Translations under genes and position numbers: made by a program
The notes under the pieces: generated by a model
Databases searched by the model: none
Seen by the model: the letters and a program-made list of their open reading frames with translations, nothing else
Told to the model about the DNA's origin: nothing
DNA from: Opitutia bacterium UBA7441
Lineage (GTDB): Bacteria; Verrucomicrobiota; Verrucomicrobiia; Opitutales; Coraliomargaritaceae
Assembly (NCBI GenBank): GCA_002480015.1
Contig: DLQD01000030.1
Span: forward strand, 1-64,000
Length of the DNA: 64,000 nt
Reading direction: 5' to 3'
In this document: positions 50,625 through 60,201 of the stretch, piece by piece
How positions within the stretch are numbered: the stretch's first letter is position 1
How the letters are laid out: every line of letters starts with the position of its first letter

Positions 50625-51740
50625 ATGTCAAACAACTTCCAATCCCTCGGCGTCCGAGCCGATCTCGTTGAGGGGCTGGACGCCCTTGGTATTCAACAGC
50701 CTACGCCCGTCCAAACTGCAGCTATTCCTTTTTTGCTCAAAGAGGGCGGCGACCTGATCGCACAGGCCCAGACCGGCACCGGTAAGACCGCCGCCTTCGG
50801 TCTCCCGCTCTTGATGAAAGTGGACCCTGAGTCGGATAGGATTCAAGCTCTCATCATCGCGCCAACTCGGGAGTTAGCTAAGCAAATCGGTAAGGCACTC
50901 TTTCGTTACACCAAGTTTTGTCAGAATAAAATTTTTGTCGAGGTTGCCGCCGGCGGTGACAAAATCGACCTTCAAGTGCAGCGGCTCGGCCGCCCGACTC
51001 AAATCCTCGTGGCTACGCCGGGGCGCCTGACGGACTTATTGAAGAAGGGCCTTCTTCTCGACGCGGTGCAATACCTTGTCCTCGACGAAGCCGATGAGAT
51101 GCTCAGTATGGGCTTTCAACAGGAGCTCGCTGAAGTTTTTGACCAAACTAAAAAGCGTAGATCAACATGGCTTTTTTCGGCCACTTTTCAAAAGAAATTG
51201 CATAGCTTGATTGAAAATCACATGTCGCCACACGCTCAGCGCGTGCAAGTCGAGCCTAAGCAAATCGTGAACCGCAATATCGATCATCAATATGCGATCT
51301 GCGCACGGGAGGAGAAAGACGCATTCATTGCCAGTTATCTTAAGTTGCAGGGTACGGCGCGCGGCCTCATCTTCTGCCGCACGCGTGCCGGTGCCATCCG
51401 TATGGGCGAGGAGCTGGAAAAAGCCGGACTGTCTGTTGCCGTCATCCAAGGCGACCTCAGTCAGAAGGATCGCGACAAAGTGATGCGCGGTTTTAAGAAA
51501 GAACGTATCCAGTTTCTCATCGCTACCGATGTGGCCGCTCGGGGGATCGATGTAGAGGGTCTGTCTTTCGTCATCCAGCACCAATTACCCGACGCGATGC
51601 AGTACTACACGCACCGTAGTGGCCGCACGGCTCGCGCGGGTAAGAAGGGTGTCTCGCTCACGCTTATCGAACCAGGCGAGCGCGGCGAAATCACGAAACT
51701 GGAGCAGTCGCTCGGCTTGAATTTCAGTTTGGTGGAGTAG
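50625..51740 (+). CDS. DEAD-box RNA helicase, minimal core
   Basis: A 371-residue helicase consisting of little more than the two RecA-like domains. Q motif PTPVQ, Walker A AQTGTGKT (about 44-51), PTRELA, ATPGR, canonical DEAD (VLDEADEML), SAT, and HRSGRTARAG are present in order. No C-terminal RNA-binding extension follows, unlike DbpA or CsdA. It starts 13 bases after mgtE and may be co-transcribed. Its target RNA is unknown. Confidence 0.92.
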   Translation: MSNNFQSLGVRADLVEGLDALGIQQPTPVQTAAIPFLLKEGGDLIAQAQTGTGKTAAFGLPLLMKVDPESDRIQALIIAPTRELAKQIGKALFRYTKFCQNKIFVEVAAGGDKIDLQVQRLGRPTQILVATPGRLTDLLKKGLLLDAVQYLVLDEADEMLSMGFQQELAEVFDQTKKRRSTWLFSATFQKKLHSLIENHMSPHAQRVQVEPKQIVNRNIDHQYAICAREEKDAFIASYLKLQGTARGLIFCRTRAGAIRMGEELEKAGLSVAVIQGDLSQKDRDKVMRGFKKERIQFLIATDVAARGIDVEGLSFVIQHQLPDAMQYYTHRSGRTARAGKKGVSLTLIEPGERGEITKLEQSLGLNFSLVE

Positions 51741-51808
51741 GCCAGTCTTAATATGATGTGCCCTATTGGGGTTGCCTTCTTCCATCGGATGGCTTATATT
51801 AGGAAACT

Positions 51809-51818
51809 AAGGAGGTGA
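51809..51818 (+). promoter_or_regulatory. Strong Shine-Dalgarno deciding the ACT gene start
   Basis: AAGGAGGTGA lies at 51809-51818, 5 bases before the ATG at 51824. It is the best anti-16S match I saw; most genes in the window have no recognisable Shine-Dalgarno. It rules out the GTG at 51815, which is part of the site. Confidence 0.8.
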
Positions 51819-51823
51819 GAAAA

Positions 51824-52249
51824 ATGCAACTGGATCTAAAAGCTCAGAGAGGTAAAGAGGTTCTGGTTAAGATCAGTAATCGCATCGGCATTTTGGCGGA
51901 TTTGGCTCAGATCATAGCGGATCGGGGAATTAATCTTCTGGCAATCGATGCTTATGCCCTAGCCGATCAGGCTTATGTTCGGCTTTTGACCGAAGATAAC
52001 CTGCGTGCCGTGGATGTCCTCAGGGAACATGGTTATAATCCGCATGAGGAGGATGTTGTACTGCTGACGATTCCACACAAGCCAGGTATGCTGCACCGCG
52101 TCAGCGAAATCTTGTCCGAATCAGGTATTAATATACACCACATCTACGCCAGCACGACGAAAGCGGATGGCGATTGCTGTGTTGTGTTGCATACAACCAA
52201 CGACGCACAGGCCATGGTTAAGTTCAACGAAACCCGCATCGGTGTTTGA
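51824..52249 (+). CDS. Tandem ACT-domain protein
   Basis: A 141-residue protein of two ACT domains (about 8-70 and 75-140). The first opens VLVKISNRIGILADLAQIIADRGINLLAID, the second VLLTIPHKPGMLHRVSEILSESGINI. ACT domains bind amino acids or similar ligands at dimer interfaces. No enzyme part is attached, so it is a stand-alone sensor, perhaps acting on another protein. An extremely good Shine-Dalgarno suggests high expression. Ligand unknown. Confidence 0.82.
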   Translation: MQLDLKAQRGKEVLVKISNRIGILADLAQIIADRGINLLAIDAYALADQAYVRLLTEDNLRAVDVLREHGYNPHEEDVVLLTIPHKPGMLHRVSEILSESGINIHHIYASTTKADGDCCVVLHTTNDAQAMVKFNETRIGV

Positions 52250-52475
52250 TTCAGCTTCTGGATCAAGCGTTTTGCTTCGCCGCTCGCTGGATGGGTCGGT
52301 TCCGGCGCCCCCGCTGGGAAAATTCCAGTGGGAGGTGCTGGGCTTTGTGGCGCTTATTTATTGGTAGCGTCTGCATCCGTGGTCTGGCGATCTTCCAAAA
52401 TCATGATATGCTGATGCCAGCCGTGGACTTGGTGTTTTTGTTGGCTTGTGGAGGGTTTTTCGTTTTGCTCGCATC

Positions 52476-53408
52476 ATGTTTAGGTTTTTGATTACTTCAG
52501 TTTTAATCCTCGTAAGTGGAGTGGGGGTGCATGCCTTCCATTCGGTTGAGTTGATAAACGGTGCGAGCGTGCAGGGGGAGATAGTTTTGGAGCGTGCGGA
52601 CGCGCTTTATGTGGATCTCGGTTTTGAATTGTTGGAGGTGCCACGGGCGGCTATTGTGGCGGCTCAGGGGCGTGATGTGACGACCGGACAGTTCCCAGTT
52701 GAACTACAGACCGCCGAGACGCTCTATGAAGTGTCCACGGATCGTCGTGATCAAACGATCCGCGATTGGATGGATACACTGGGAGAAGCGGTCGCTCTGG
52801 TGCAGACACCGACAGGGCTGGGCTCCGGCTTTGTCATCCATGAAAACGGCTACGTTGTGACAAACGACCACGTGATTGCTGGCGAGCATCGCATCTCGAT
52901 TACTATCTTTGAAGAGGGCGTGAATGAGCTCTCAAAGGTCACCTACGACCAGGTGCGTATCGTAGCGACTAGTTCGGAGCTGGATCTGGCTTTGCTCAAG
53001 ATCGAAACGGAGACGCCGACAAGCTTCGTCACCGTCCCACTGGCGGCGGCCGATGAGGGGCTCCGCGAAGGACAGACGGTCTTCGCCATTGGTAGCCCGC
53101 TGGGTCTCGACCGCACGGTCTCCGAGGGCATTATCAGCGTGGCTAACCGGGTAATTAACGGGCGGCTCTACTTGCAAACGACGACCCAGATCAATCCAGG
53201 CAACTCGGGTGGGCCTTTGTTCAATTTGAAAGGCGAGGTCGTCGGCGTGAACAATATGAAGATCGCAGCAGTGGGCGCCGAGGGGTTGGGCTTTTCGATT
53301 TCTTCGGGCATTCTGAAATCCTTTATCGATAATCGCGATGCCTACGCTTTTGATCCGCGTAACCCAAATGCCGGCTTCCGCTACATGGACCCGCCCAAGC
53401 TCAAATGA
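52476..53408 (+). CDS. Secreted trypsin-like serine protease without PDZ
   Basis: A 310-residue exported protease. A signal peptide ends near residue 20 (VGVHA). Residues 22-75 form a small beta-rich domain, then the S1C protease domain has H132 (NDHVIA), D170 (LDLALLK) and S244 (PGNSGGP). It lacks the PDZ domains of HtrA and so differs from the protein at 19000. The stop is 4 bases past the first possible start of the next gene, indicating an operon. It may process or guard the large secreted proteins that follow. Confidence 0.85.
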   Translation: MFRFLITSVLILVSGVGVHAFHSVELINGASVQGEIVLERADALYVDLGFELLEVPRAAIVAAQGRDVTTGQFPVELQTAETLYEVSTDRRDQTIRDWMDTLGEAVALVQTPTGLGSGFVIHENGYVVTNDHVIAGEHRISITIFEEGVNELSKVTYDQVRIVATSSELDLALLKIETETPTSFVTVPLAAADEGLREGQTVFAIGSPLGLDRTVSEGIISVANRVINGRLYLQTTTQINPGNSGGPLFNLKGEVVGVNNMKIAAVGAEGLGFSISSGILKSFIDNRDAYAFDPRNPNAGFRYMDPPKLK

Positions 53409-53464
53409 ACGGGTCTCTCCGATTTGTAACAACCCGTAACTTTTTTAATTGTATGATATCTGCT

Positions 53465-55249
53465 ATGCGAATGAAGCTCTCCTTACTTGCCGGCACTCTG
53501 GCCACAGCCTCCTTACTGCAGGCGGTCCCCTTCAGCTCTCTGATCGAGGAGGAGGTCGACATTTATTTCACTCTCCGCAGCATTGTGGACTTGCGTACTG
53601 ACTGGGCGGGGCATCCTTTCGCCCAAGTCGTCGAATCTGAGGAACTGCACGATTTCTTCGAGCCTTTGCTCGCCGCCAGAGCAGAGCTTGAGGGTGAGGA
53701 GGGCGCGACCGATATTTTGAAAAATGAGTTCGGACTTAGCTGGGACGAACTCTTTGAACTATTCCCAGGGCAGTTGGCCTTGGCCTCGTATAATGTGCCT
53801 GATCTGATTATGGGAAGAGCGGAACGCCCCGAACTGCTATTGCTGGCTGAGTATGCCGGCGATCCGGAGCAGCTCGAAGCGCTCATGCAGGTGCAGTTTG
53901 AGCGCAACGCGGAGAGTCAGAAGGCGGTCAATCCGGCCATCGAGCATACGATGATCCGGGAGTCTTTTATGGGCGAGACACTGCATTTCGACGAGACCTT
54001 CGATGGCGTGACGACCTACATCGAAGATGGCTATGCGCTGGTCGAGGGTATCTTCATTCTCGCCACACCAGAGGCGCGTCTGCGCTCGGCGGTGGAGGCC
54101 ATTAAAGATCGGCCAGAAGCCCCACTCAGTGAAAACGCTGCCTACCTTCGCTCGCGCGAAGAAGGAGGCCGCGGCGATCTGCAGTTCTACTTTAATTTGG
54201 AAGCCTTGCTGCCGCCACTGAATACGGAAATGCTGAACAAAGCGCTCGCCAGCGGCGCCGCCATGTTCGGTATCAGCGAGCAGAGTCTAGACGCGGCGCT
54301 CTCGCTGAAATCTTTGCAGGCACTTTTTTTTGACATGGATTTGATTGAATCAGGGCTTCGCTCGAACAGTGGTGTGATCTATCGAGAGAAGTCCGGCCTA
54401 CACGGATTGATTACTTATTCTGGAGACCCTTTGCCCGCGGCGCGTTATGTGCCTAAAGGCATTTTTTCCAGCTCGGTGACGAGCTTTGATTTTGGCCAAA
54501 TGATGGTGCGATTGGAAAATCTTTTGGTGACCGCCAGTCCGATGATGCGCTTTCAAATCGATGCACAACTACAGGCGATACGGACGAATACGAAAGTCGA
54601 TTTGCGCACGGCGCTCTTCGAGAATTTCGGTGGTGACTTGGTAACGCTCTCGATCCTGCCCGAGCTGGGGCGCGAAAGCGCTACCATGTCGGAACCGGAT
54701 CAGGTGGTGGTGGTCGGGTTAAAGGATGCGGAGGCGCTCTCCAGTGCCCTGGAGGTGCTTAAAGATCTGCTACCGGGCCTGCGTGAGCAAATCGAGACAA
54801 AGGAATTTGCCGGGGAGACGATCTACACGGTTCGGGCGGCACCTAACCCGCAGATGCCTGATGCGGTGGGCAGCACGTTCAGTTATGCCATCAACCGCTC
54901 AAAATTCATCTGTTGTTTCGGTCGTGTTGGATTGCTGCAGGAAGTACTCAGTGCGCTGGAGACAGGGGGTGACGGCTTCTGGCAGTTGGCTGAAACGGAG
55001 GCTTTATTTGAACGTATCGTCCGGCCCGGGGCGGTCTCCCGCTCCTATGTCGATCTCGATAAACTAATGCGATCTATTTTCCAATCGCTTGTTCAAATAA
55101 GCCAGTTCGGTGGGGATGCCAACGCTTTGGACACGGCGCGGATACCAGCTAATTTACCAGTGCCCTTTCACCTGATCTCGGAGACGAACGAGGTGGAAGA
55201 CGGCTTGTTCAGTCGTGCCCTCATCCTGGAAAGGGAGACATCTGAATAA
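53465..55249 (+). CDS. Large secreted protein of unknown function
   Basis: A 594-residue protein with a signal peptide (MRMKLSLLAGTLATASLLQA). It has no catalytic motif or membrane helix I can identify. The mature part is mixed alpha/beta with a repeated theme of DLQFYFNLEAL..., LITYSGDPLPAARYVPKG and DQVVVVGLKDAEAL segments, a pattern reminiscent of DUF3352-type periplasmic proteins; that link is tentative. A frame open from 53405 gives an alternative longer start. The stop overlaps the next start by one base (TAATG), so the two are coupled. Confidence 0.6.
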   Translation: MRMKLSLLAGTLATASLLQAVPFSSLIEEEVDIYFTLRSIVDLRTDWAGHPFAQVVESEELHDFFEPLLAARAELEGEEGATDILKNEFGLSWDELFELFPGQLALASYNVPDLIMGRAERPELLLLAEYAGDPEQLEALMQVQFERNAESQKAVNPAIEHTMIRESFMGETLHFDETFDGVTTYIEDGYALVEGIFILATPEARLRSAVEAIKDRPEAPLSENAAYLRSREEGGRGDLQFYFNLEALLPPLNTEMLNKALASGAAMFGISEQSLDAALSLKSLQALFFDMDLIESGLRSNSGVIYREKSGLHGLITYSGDPLPAARYVPKGIFSSSVTSFDFGQMMVRLENLLVTASPMMRFQIDAQLQAIRTNTKVDLRTALFENFGGDLVTLSILPELGRESATMSEPDQVVVVGLKDAEALSSALEVLKDLLPGLREQIETKEFAGETIYTVRAAPNPQMPDAVGSTFSYAINRSKFICCFGRVGLLQEVLSALETGGDGFWQLAETEALFERIVRPGAVSRSYVDLDKLMRSIFQSLVQISQFGGDANALDTARIPANLPVPFHLISETNEVEDGLFSRALILERETSE

Positions 55250-57615
55250 TGTTACAGTCAATTAAGAATTTACTCTATGGGGCTTGGGATGTAAGTCTAA
55301 CAGGTTTTTTGCCAGCGGCTACAGCCGCGTTATTGTGTATGAGCGCCCATGGTCAGACGGAAGCTTCTTTTGGTTTTGGCGAGCCGAAAGTAATCAAACT
55401 GGACTGGGGTACGCGGGCTCTGCAGGTGGCCGATCTGGATGGCGATGGTCTGACGGATATGGCGGTGATCAACAACGACACCGCGCAGATTGATCTGCTC
55501 TACCAGCGCAAAGGGAATGCACCCCGTTCAGAGCCCAAACGCAGTATCGAGCGTGAGCGCTGGCAGCCGATATTTGAAGACGCCCATTTTGATGCGGAAA
55601 AAGTGACAGTGGGCTTTCCCATGTTTGACCTTGGGGTCGGTGATCTGAATGGCGATGGATTGGTTGACCTCGCGTATACGGCTCGAGATGTGCCGCTCAC
55701 CATACGTTTTCAGGGTGAGGACGGCCAATGGATCGCGATGCAGGAGTTCGATGGTTTCGATACCCTGGGCTGGAATAGTACTTTGAAGGTGGCCGATGTG
55801 GATGGCGATGGCCGCAAAGAAGTGGTGCTTCTGACGCCAGCCGCGGTACGCGTCTTTTCGCAGGGTGAAACTGGTGACTTGCAGGAGGCAGACATTTATT
55901 TTCTGACAGGGGAGAACCCGTTTAATCTTGAAGTCGAAGACCTGACGGGTGACGGCCTCGCTGAGATTTGCTACGTTACGACAGAGGGCAAGCAGTCACT
56001 CGTCATGCGTGAGCATTTAAAGGCGGGTGGCTTCGGCGCTGAGCGACGCTTCCTGCTTGAACGCCCGATCCGGATGTTCGCCCCTTTCGTCGAGAGTGAG
56101 TCTGAGGCTAGCCGATTTATTTCCGTTGATTCCCGTAGCGGTGGACTTGAATTTCTTGAGATAATGCCCGCTCACATGGCGCATGGCAATCTACCCCTTG
56201 AGGGCATGCAGCCACAGATTTATCCACTCTTTAAAAAAGAGAAGGAGGGTGCGTGCTTTGCGTTTGGTGACCTCAATGGTGACGGTGAGCGAGACTTGCA
56301 GGTGGCGAATCCGGCTGGGGCCGAATTGATGGTTTTTCAGAAAGAAGACGGTCGCTTTGTCGCTTCGAAACGCTTCCCCACTTTTTCCGCGATCTCTTCA
56401 CTGGGCGCGGGGCGTTTTTTCGAGTCGAAATCTGAGACAGTAGTGGCCTTAAGTTTAGAGGAGAAAACGCTCGGTTTGAGTCAATTGGATTCGGGTGGTC
56501 GGGTGACTTTTCCACGCTTGATCGAAGTCGGTAGAGGTGCGCCATTGGTCTGCGAGGTGGTCGATCTGGATCAGGACGGTTATGATGAGCTGGCGCTAGT
56601 CAATGAGTCGAAGAGCGGCATGCAGCTGGTCATCGCCCGGCCAGCAGCTCGTCAGGAATTTAGTTCAGAGTGGGAAGTCCTTTTGCAGATGGATCTACCC
56701 GATATGCGGCGTAAGCCCACGCATATCCGGGCACTTGATGTTTTCGGCCAGCGGGGTGTAGGACTCATGCTCTTCATTCCCCGAGAGGCACCGGTGCTGC
56801 TTGCTCCGATCGAGGGGGACGAAAGCTATGCGCTGGAAATCGTCGGCGAGCGTTCGAGTGTGCGCGAGAGTTTGCTTAAGGATGTGTCTCCGGCGCAGGT
56901 TTCAGCGATCGATGTGGATGGTGACGGGCGTCCGGAGCTAGTGGCCGGGCGCAAGGGTTTCGCCCGTGCGATTCGTTTGAGTGAGGGTGCTTTGGAAATG
57001 GTGGATCAGTATAATGCACGCCGCAGTAGCGACGAAGTCGCTGCGGTCATACCGGCAGTCGATGCCGACGGGCTGCAAGGGCTCGTGCTCTACGTCCCGA
57101 AAGAGGGCGAGCTTCAGTTTTTGAGCCGTGAGGCCGATGGTGTGCTCCGTTACCGGCACAGCGAGGAAGTCGGTACGATGGCGCTCTCCGGTTGGTCGCA
57201 GTTGGCAGACCTGGAGGAAGCTGAGGACACCTACATTTTATATGGAGAGGACCGCTTTTGGTATTTTGCTGCACATGCCGACAGTTGGACCTGTGAGGTC
57301 GGCGGAAGCTATGAAACCGGGCTGGAGGCTGTCTACTTTAGCCATGTCGCGACAGCAGATTTTGATGCGGACGGGCGCTTGGACTTGGTGGCGGTCGACG
57401 GTAATGAGCATGTGGTTGAGATCCTTCGGCATGCAACAGACGGCATGCGCAGCCAAATGCATTGGGAGATCTTTGAGCAAAATATGCATTATCAAGGTCG
57501 CACCGGAGCTAAACTAGAGCCTCGTCAAACGGTAACCGCTGACTTTAACCAAGACGGGCGCATGGATTTTGCTTTTCTAATACATGATAGAATTATTTTT
57601 TATCTACAAGAATGA
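55249..57615 (+). CDS. Secreted FG-GAP/VCBS repeat protein
   Basis: A 788-residue exported protein built from FG-GAP-type beta-propeller repeats. A signal region spans about residues 1-36 (ending AHGQ). At least nine Ca-binding cores of the form DxDGDGxxD are spread along it: DLDGDGLTD, DLNGDGLVD, DVDGDGRKE, DLTGDGLAE, DLNGDGERD, DLDQDGYDE, DVDGDGRPE, DFDADGRLD and DFNQDGRMD. Such propellers bind Ca2+ and act in adhesion or as integrin-like scaffolds. No other catalytic domain is present. It is the last gene of the protease operon, coupled to the previous gene. Confidence 0.85.
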   Translation: MLQSIKNLLYGAWDVSLTGFLPAATAALLCMSAHGQTEASFGFGEPKVIKLDWGTRALQVADLDGDGLTDMAVINNDTAQIDLLYQRKGNAPRSEPKRSIERERWQPIFEDAHFDAEKVTVGFPMFDLGVGDLNGDGLVDLAYTARDVPLTIRFQGEDGQWIAMQEFDGFDTLGWNSTLKVADVDGDGRKEVVLLTPAAVRVFSQGETGDLQEADIYFLTGENPFNLEVEDLTGDGLAEICYVTTEGKQSLVMREHLKAGGFGAERRFLLERPIRMFAPFVESESEASRFISVDSRSGGLEFLEIMPAHMAHGNLPLEGMQPQIYPLFKKEKEGACFAFGDLNGDGERDLQVANPAGAELMVFQKEDGRFVASKRFPTFSAISSLGAGRFFESKSETVVALSLEEKTLGLSQLDSGGRVTFPRLIEVGRGAPLVCEVVDLDQDGYDELALVNESKSGMQLVIARPAARQEFSSEWEVLLQMDLPDMRRKPTHIRALDVFGQRGVGLMLFIPREAPVLLAPIEGDESYALEIVGERSSVRESLLKDVSPAQVSAIDVDGDGRPELVAGRKGFARAIRLSEGALEMVDQYNARRSSDEVAAVIPAVDADGLQGLVLYVPKEGELQFLSREADGVLRYRHSEEVGTMALSGWSQLADLEEAEDTYILYGEDRFWYFAAHADSWTCEVGGSYETGLEAVYFSHVATADFDADGRLDLVAVDGNEHVVEILRHATDGMRSQMHWEIFEQNMHYQGRTGAKLEPRQTVTADFNQDGRMDFAFLIHDRIIFYLQE

Positions 57616-57747
57616 GCTTACCTCCAAACGGCTAACCCATGGAATGTTGGCTCGGGTAAAATCGTTTAGAAAGTTGCGAAATTCTCGATATGCTTCCACG
57701 GATTTCTGACTGAAAGCGTGTCGCGATAGAAGGAATTTTCTAGGTCC

Positions 57748-58800
57748 CTAACTTTCTCGGCGCTGCTTACGCTTCTCTGCAAATTGTCGACGACGCGCGA
57801 GTTCGCGCATGTCCACTGCAGGATCATCGTCCTCGAAGATTTCTTGGCCGATAATGTGCTCTATTACGTCCTCCATCGTGATGACGCCGGACATTGAGCC
57901 ATACTCATCAACAGCGATGGCAAGCTGCTGGTGGTGTTTGAGAAATGTCTGCAAAGCGTCTGAAGCGGCCGCGTTGTCAGGCACAAATAAAGCCTCGTTA
58001 GCCAACGCTTTGATCAGGATACTGTCATTACCTTCGGCTTTGGCAGCAAGGATGTCTCGCCGCCGGACGATGCCAGTGATGTTATCACTCTGATCTTCAT
58101 AAACCGGAATTCGGGCGAAGGGGATGTCGAAACTTTTCGCTAGCAGCGAGGCTACCGTCTGTTGCCCATCGATTACATGCACTACTGTGCGAGGCGTCAT
58201 GATTTCGTTGACGTGCAGCTCATCGAGGCTGAGCGCATTATTGATCATGTCACGTTCGTTGGCGGTCAAAGTACCTTCTTTGGCACTTTTCTCCGCCAGT
58301 AAGAGAATTTCCGCATCACTGTTAGTCTCTATGTTGCTGGGGCGTAAGGTGTAACGCACTATAAACCCGACCACGCGCGAAATCGGCATCATCAAGGCGC
58401 AGATCCATGCCAATGGAAAGATAAGTATCGGTTGCAGGGCCGGTCGGTAGAGCACACCGACGTTTTTGGGAACAATTTCCGAGAAGAAGAGAATGGCTAG
58501 CGCCATGACCGAGGAAACCTTGAGGAGAATGTTGCTATCCTCGGGCCAGATTTGTACGGCCAAACCGCCGACCATCGTAGCACCCAGTGTGTTCGCAATC
58601 GTATTGAGACTGAGGATTGCAGAGCTCGTCTCTTCGAGACCGAGCTTATACTTCTCCAGTTTCTGACCCCGATTCGGGTAGGCTTTCTTGAGGCCTTCGA
58701 TCTCAGCTGTCGTTGTACTCAGGATCATGGCTTCTAAAACCGAACAGAGGGCGGAGATGCCAATGGTGAAGGCAATGGCTATAGTGAAGGCGAGAGTCAT
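57748..58800 (-). CDS. CNNM/CorC-like membrane protein (DUF21-CBS)
   Basis: A 350-residue protein with a DUF21/CNNM membrane domain (about 1-150, four helices, with SEIVPKNVGVLY near 107) and a cytosolic CBS pair (about 195-320: NEIMTPRTVVHVI, then AVDEYGSMSGVITMEDVIEHIIG). The order and motifs match bacterial CorB/CorC-like proteins linked to Mg2+ or Co2+ efflux and to sodium-driven Mg2+ export. The short basic tail lacks the CorC_HlyC domain of many relatives. Transport direction is inferred. It converges with the FG-GAP gene. Confidence 0.88.
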   Translation of the reverse strand: MTLAFTIAIAFTIGISALCSVLEAMILSTTTAEIEGLKKAYPNRGQKLEKYKLGLEETSSAILSLNTIANTLGATMVGGLAVQIWPEDSNILLKVSSVMALAILFFSEIVPKNVGVLYRPALQPILIFPLAWICALMMPISRVVGFIVRYTLRPSNIETNSDAEILLLAEKSAKEGTLTANERDMINNALSLDELHVNEIMTPRTVVHVIDGQQTVASLLAKSFDIPFARIPVYEDQSDNITGIVRRRDILAAKAEGNDSILIKALANEALFVPDNAAASDALQTFLKHHQQLAIAVDEYGSMSGVITMEDVIEHIIGQEIFEDDDPAVDMRELARRRQFAEKRKQRRES

Positions 58801-59162
58801 TATCGGAGTGCCGCTGGAGGAAAGTCTTTGTGACCTTCATTATATGGTCCTTGCGCGCTCAGGATATGGACGATTAGATGTCGTTGAATCGCATGGTTTC
58901 AAGGATTATTTGGTAAAAAGGGACTCGGATGGATTCTTGCGGGTGCCATTAAATCCACGGGAGGGCACAAATCGCAACAGATGCCGGAACTCGTCCCGCA
59001 CCTTAGAGGAGCGGACAGAGGTATGCGGCTTCTTTAGGTGGCCGCCTGACCCCGTCTTTAAAATGGCACCTATTCTTGCCTCCAGCCCTGCTTAATTACT
59101 TGACCCCTAATTACTCTTTTAAATATGTTAGTCAAACTGTAAGGAATATTTACACAAATTCT
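58801..59162. other. Intergenic region with a 129-bp inverted-end element
   Basis: No supported gene lies here. GGTGCCATT (58942-58950) and AATGGCACC (59062-59070) are perfect 9-bp inverted ends of a roughly 129-bp segment with a GC-rich interior. It could be a small non-autonomous element or a decayed repeat cluster. The flanks show no target duplication I can recognise. The last 90 bases before 59163 are AT-rich, as expected for the promoter of the lipoprotein gene. Confidence 0.45.
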
Positions 59163-59687
59163 ATGAAAATCCCACCACTGTTTTCCTTAGCTTTTATCGG
59201 CATCAGCTCTCTTTTTCTCTCGGGCTGTGCTTCGTTTGAAAAAGGTGTCCCTCAAAAGGTCATCGTTCTTTCCTTTCCCAGTGAGGCGAGTGTATATATC
59301 AATGGCGAGCCTGCCGGCATTACTCCATTGGAGGTCGCCCTACCTCGCAAGTTGACTCACCAGATTCGTCTCGAAAAGCGCGGCTACAATCCCGCCGTTA
59401 AATACTTCTCGCCCGTACCGAACGATCAGGCGCAAAATTTTATCCGCTTTGGTTTGAAAGAGGACTTGGGCTACTATGTCGACCTAGAGCCCGGCACGAT
59501 GAAGGCTGAGCTTCAAAGTGGTCTTGTGCCCACTTCCAGTGGTGCGGATCCATTTGAGCGTATGGCGCAACAAGCCCTCGCCGCTGACCAACAGCTGGAG
59601 GCTGGTGAAATCACTCCTCTGGAACACAAAGTTATCATCGAGCAAATTATTGAGTTCTTCGAAGCGCAATACCAACGCCCGGATTAA
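59163..59687 (+). CDS. PEGA-domain lipoprotein
   Basis: A 174-residue lipoprotein with signal sequence and lipobox (LSGC, Cys about 21). Residues 35-95 form a PEGA domain: LSFPSEASVYINGEPAGITPLEVALPR, a fold found on many bacterial surface proteins. The C-terminal 60 residues are helical and acidic. The ATG at 59163 is preferred over an upstream start. Likely anchored in the outer or inner membrane facing the periplasm; partner unknown. Confidence 0.8.
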   Translation: MKIPPLFSLAFIGISSLFLSGCASFEKGVPQKVIVLSFPSEASVYINGEPAGITPLEVALPRKLTHQIRLEKRGYNPAVKYFSPVPNDQAQNFIRFGLKEDLGYYVDLEPGTMKAELQSGLVPTSSGADPFERMAQQALAADQQLEAGEITPLEHKVIIEQIIEFFEAQYQRPD

Positions 59688-59742
59688 TCCCGAGATAACG
59701 ATCGGATTAATGATCTAGATGGCATCAAATTTATTAGACTGA

Positions 59743-60123
59743 ATGACTCAAGTACCTGAAGCCCTTCTCTACACGAAAGACCATGAGTGGATCCAGATTC
59801 ACGACGACGGCACCGCTACAGTTGGCATAACTGATTATGCGCAGGAAAGTCTGGGCGATATTACATTTGTGGAATTTCCCGCACCGGGAGCGTCTTTCAG
59901 TCTGGCGGAGACCTTCGGTGTCGTCGAATCGGTCAAGGCCGCATCGGATCTCTTTATGCCGCTTGATGGCGAAGTCATTGAGATCAATGAAGATGTCGAT
60001 GCCGAACCTGAGCTACTCAATAGCGATCCCTACGGCAAAGGCTGGCTCTTGAAGGTTCGCCTCATAGACGCTGCTCAGGTGGCTGCCCTGCTCAAAGCAG
60101 ATGCGTATTCCGAGTTGATATAA
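59743..60123 (+). CDS. gcvH: Glycine cleavage system H protein
   Basis: A 126-residue carrier protein that holds the aminomethyl group on lipoyl-lysine during glycine breakdown. The lipoyl Lys is about K65 in VVESVKAASDLF. TKDHEWIQIHDDGTATVGITDYA at the N-terminus is the family signature. No gcvT, gcvP or lipoylation genes lie in the window, so the system is dispersed. Length is normal. Confidence 0.95.
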   Translation: MTQVPEALLYTKDHEWIQIHDDGTATVGITDYAQESLGDITFVEFPAPGASFSLAETFGVVESVKAASDLFMPLDGEVIEINEDVDAEPELLNSDPYGKGWLLKVRLIDAAQVAALLKADAYSELI

Positions 60124-60201
60124 GCTCGCATTTTTTCAATCTCAGCGCTGGTCTGCCACTTGCCAAAGCGCAGTGCATCCACATGCTGGCTTGGAAATAC
60201 T

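Noticed and set aside
52246..52491. Small frame between the ACT gene and the secreted protease
   Set aside because: Starts at a TTG overlapping the previous gene, runs into the signal peptide of the next gene, and has no motif.
58688..59095. Plus-strand frame across the start of the CNNM-like gene
   Set aside because: Overlaps a conserved gene on the other strand and then the repeat-like spacer; no motif.
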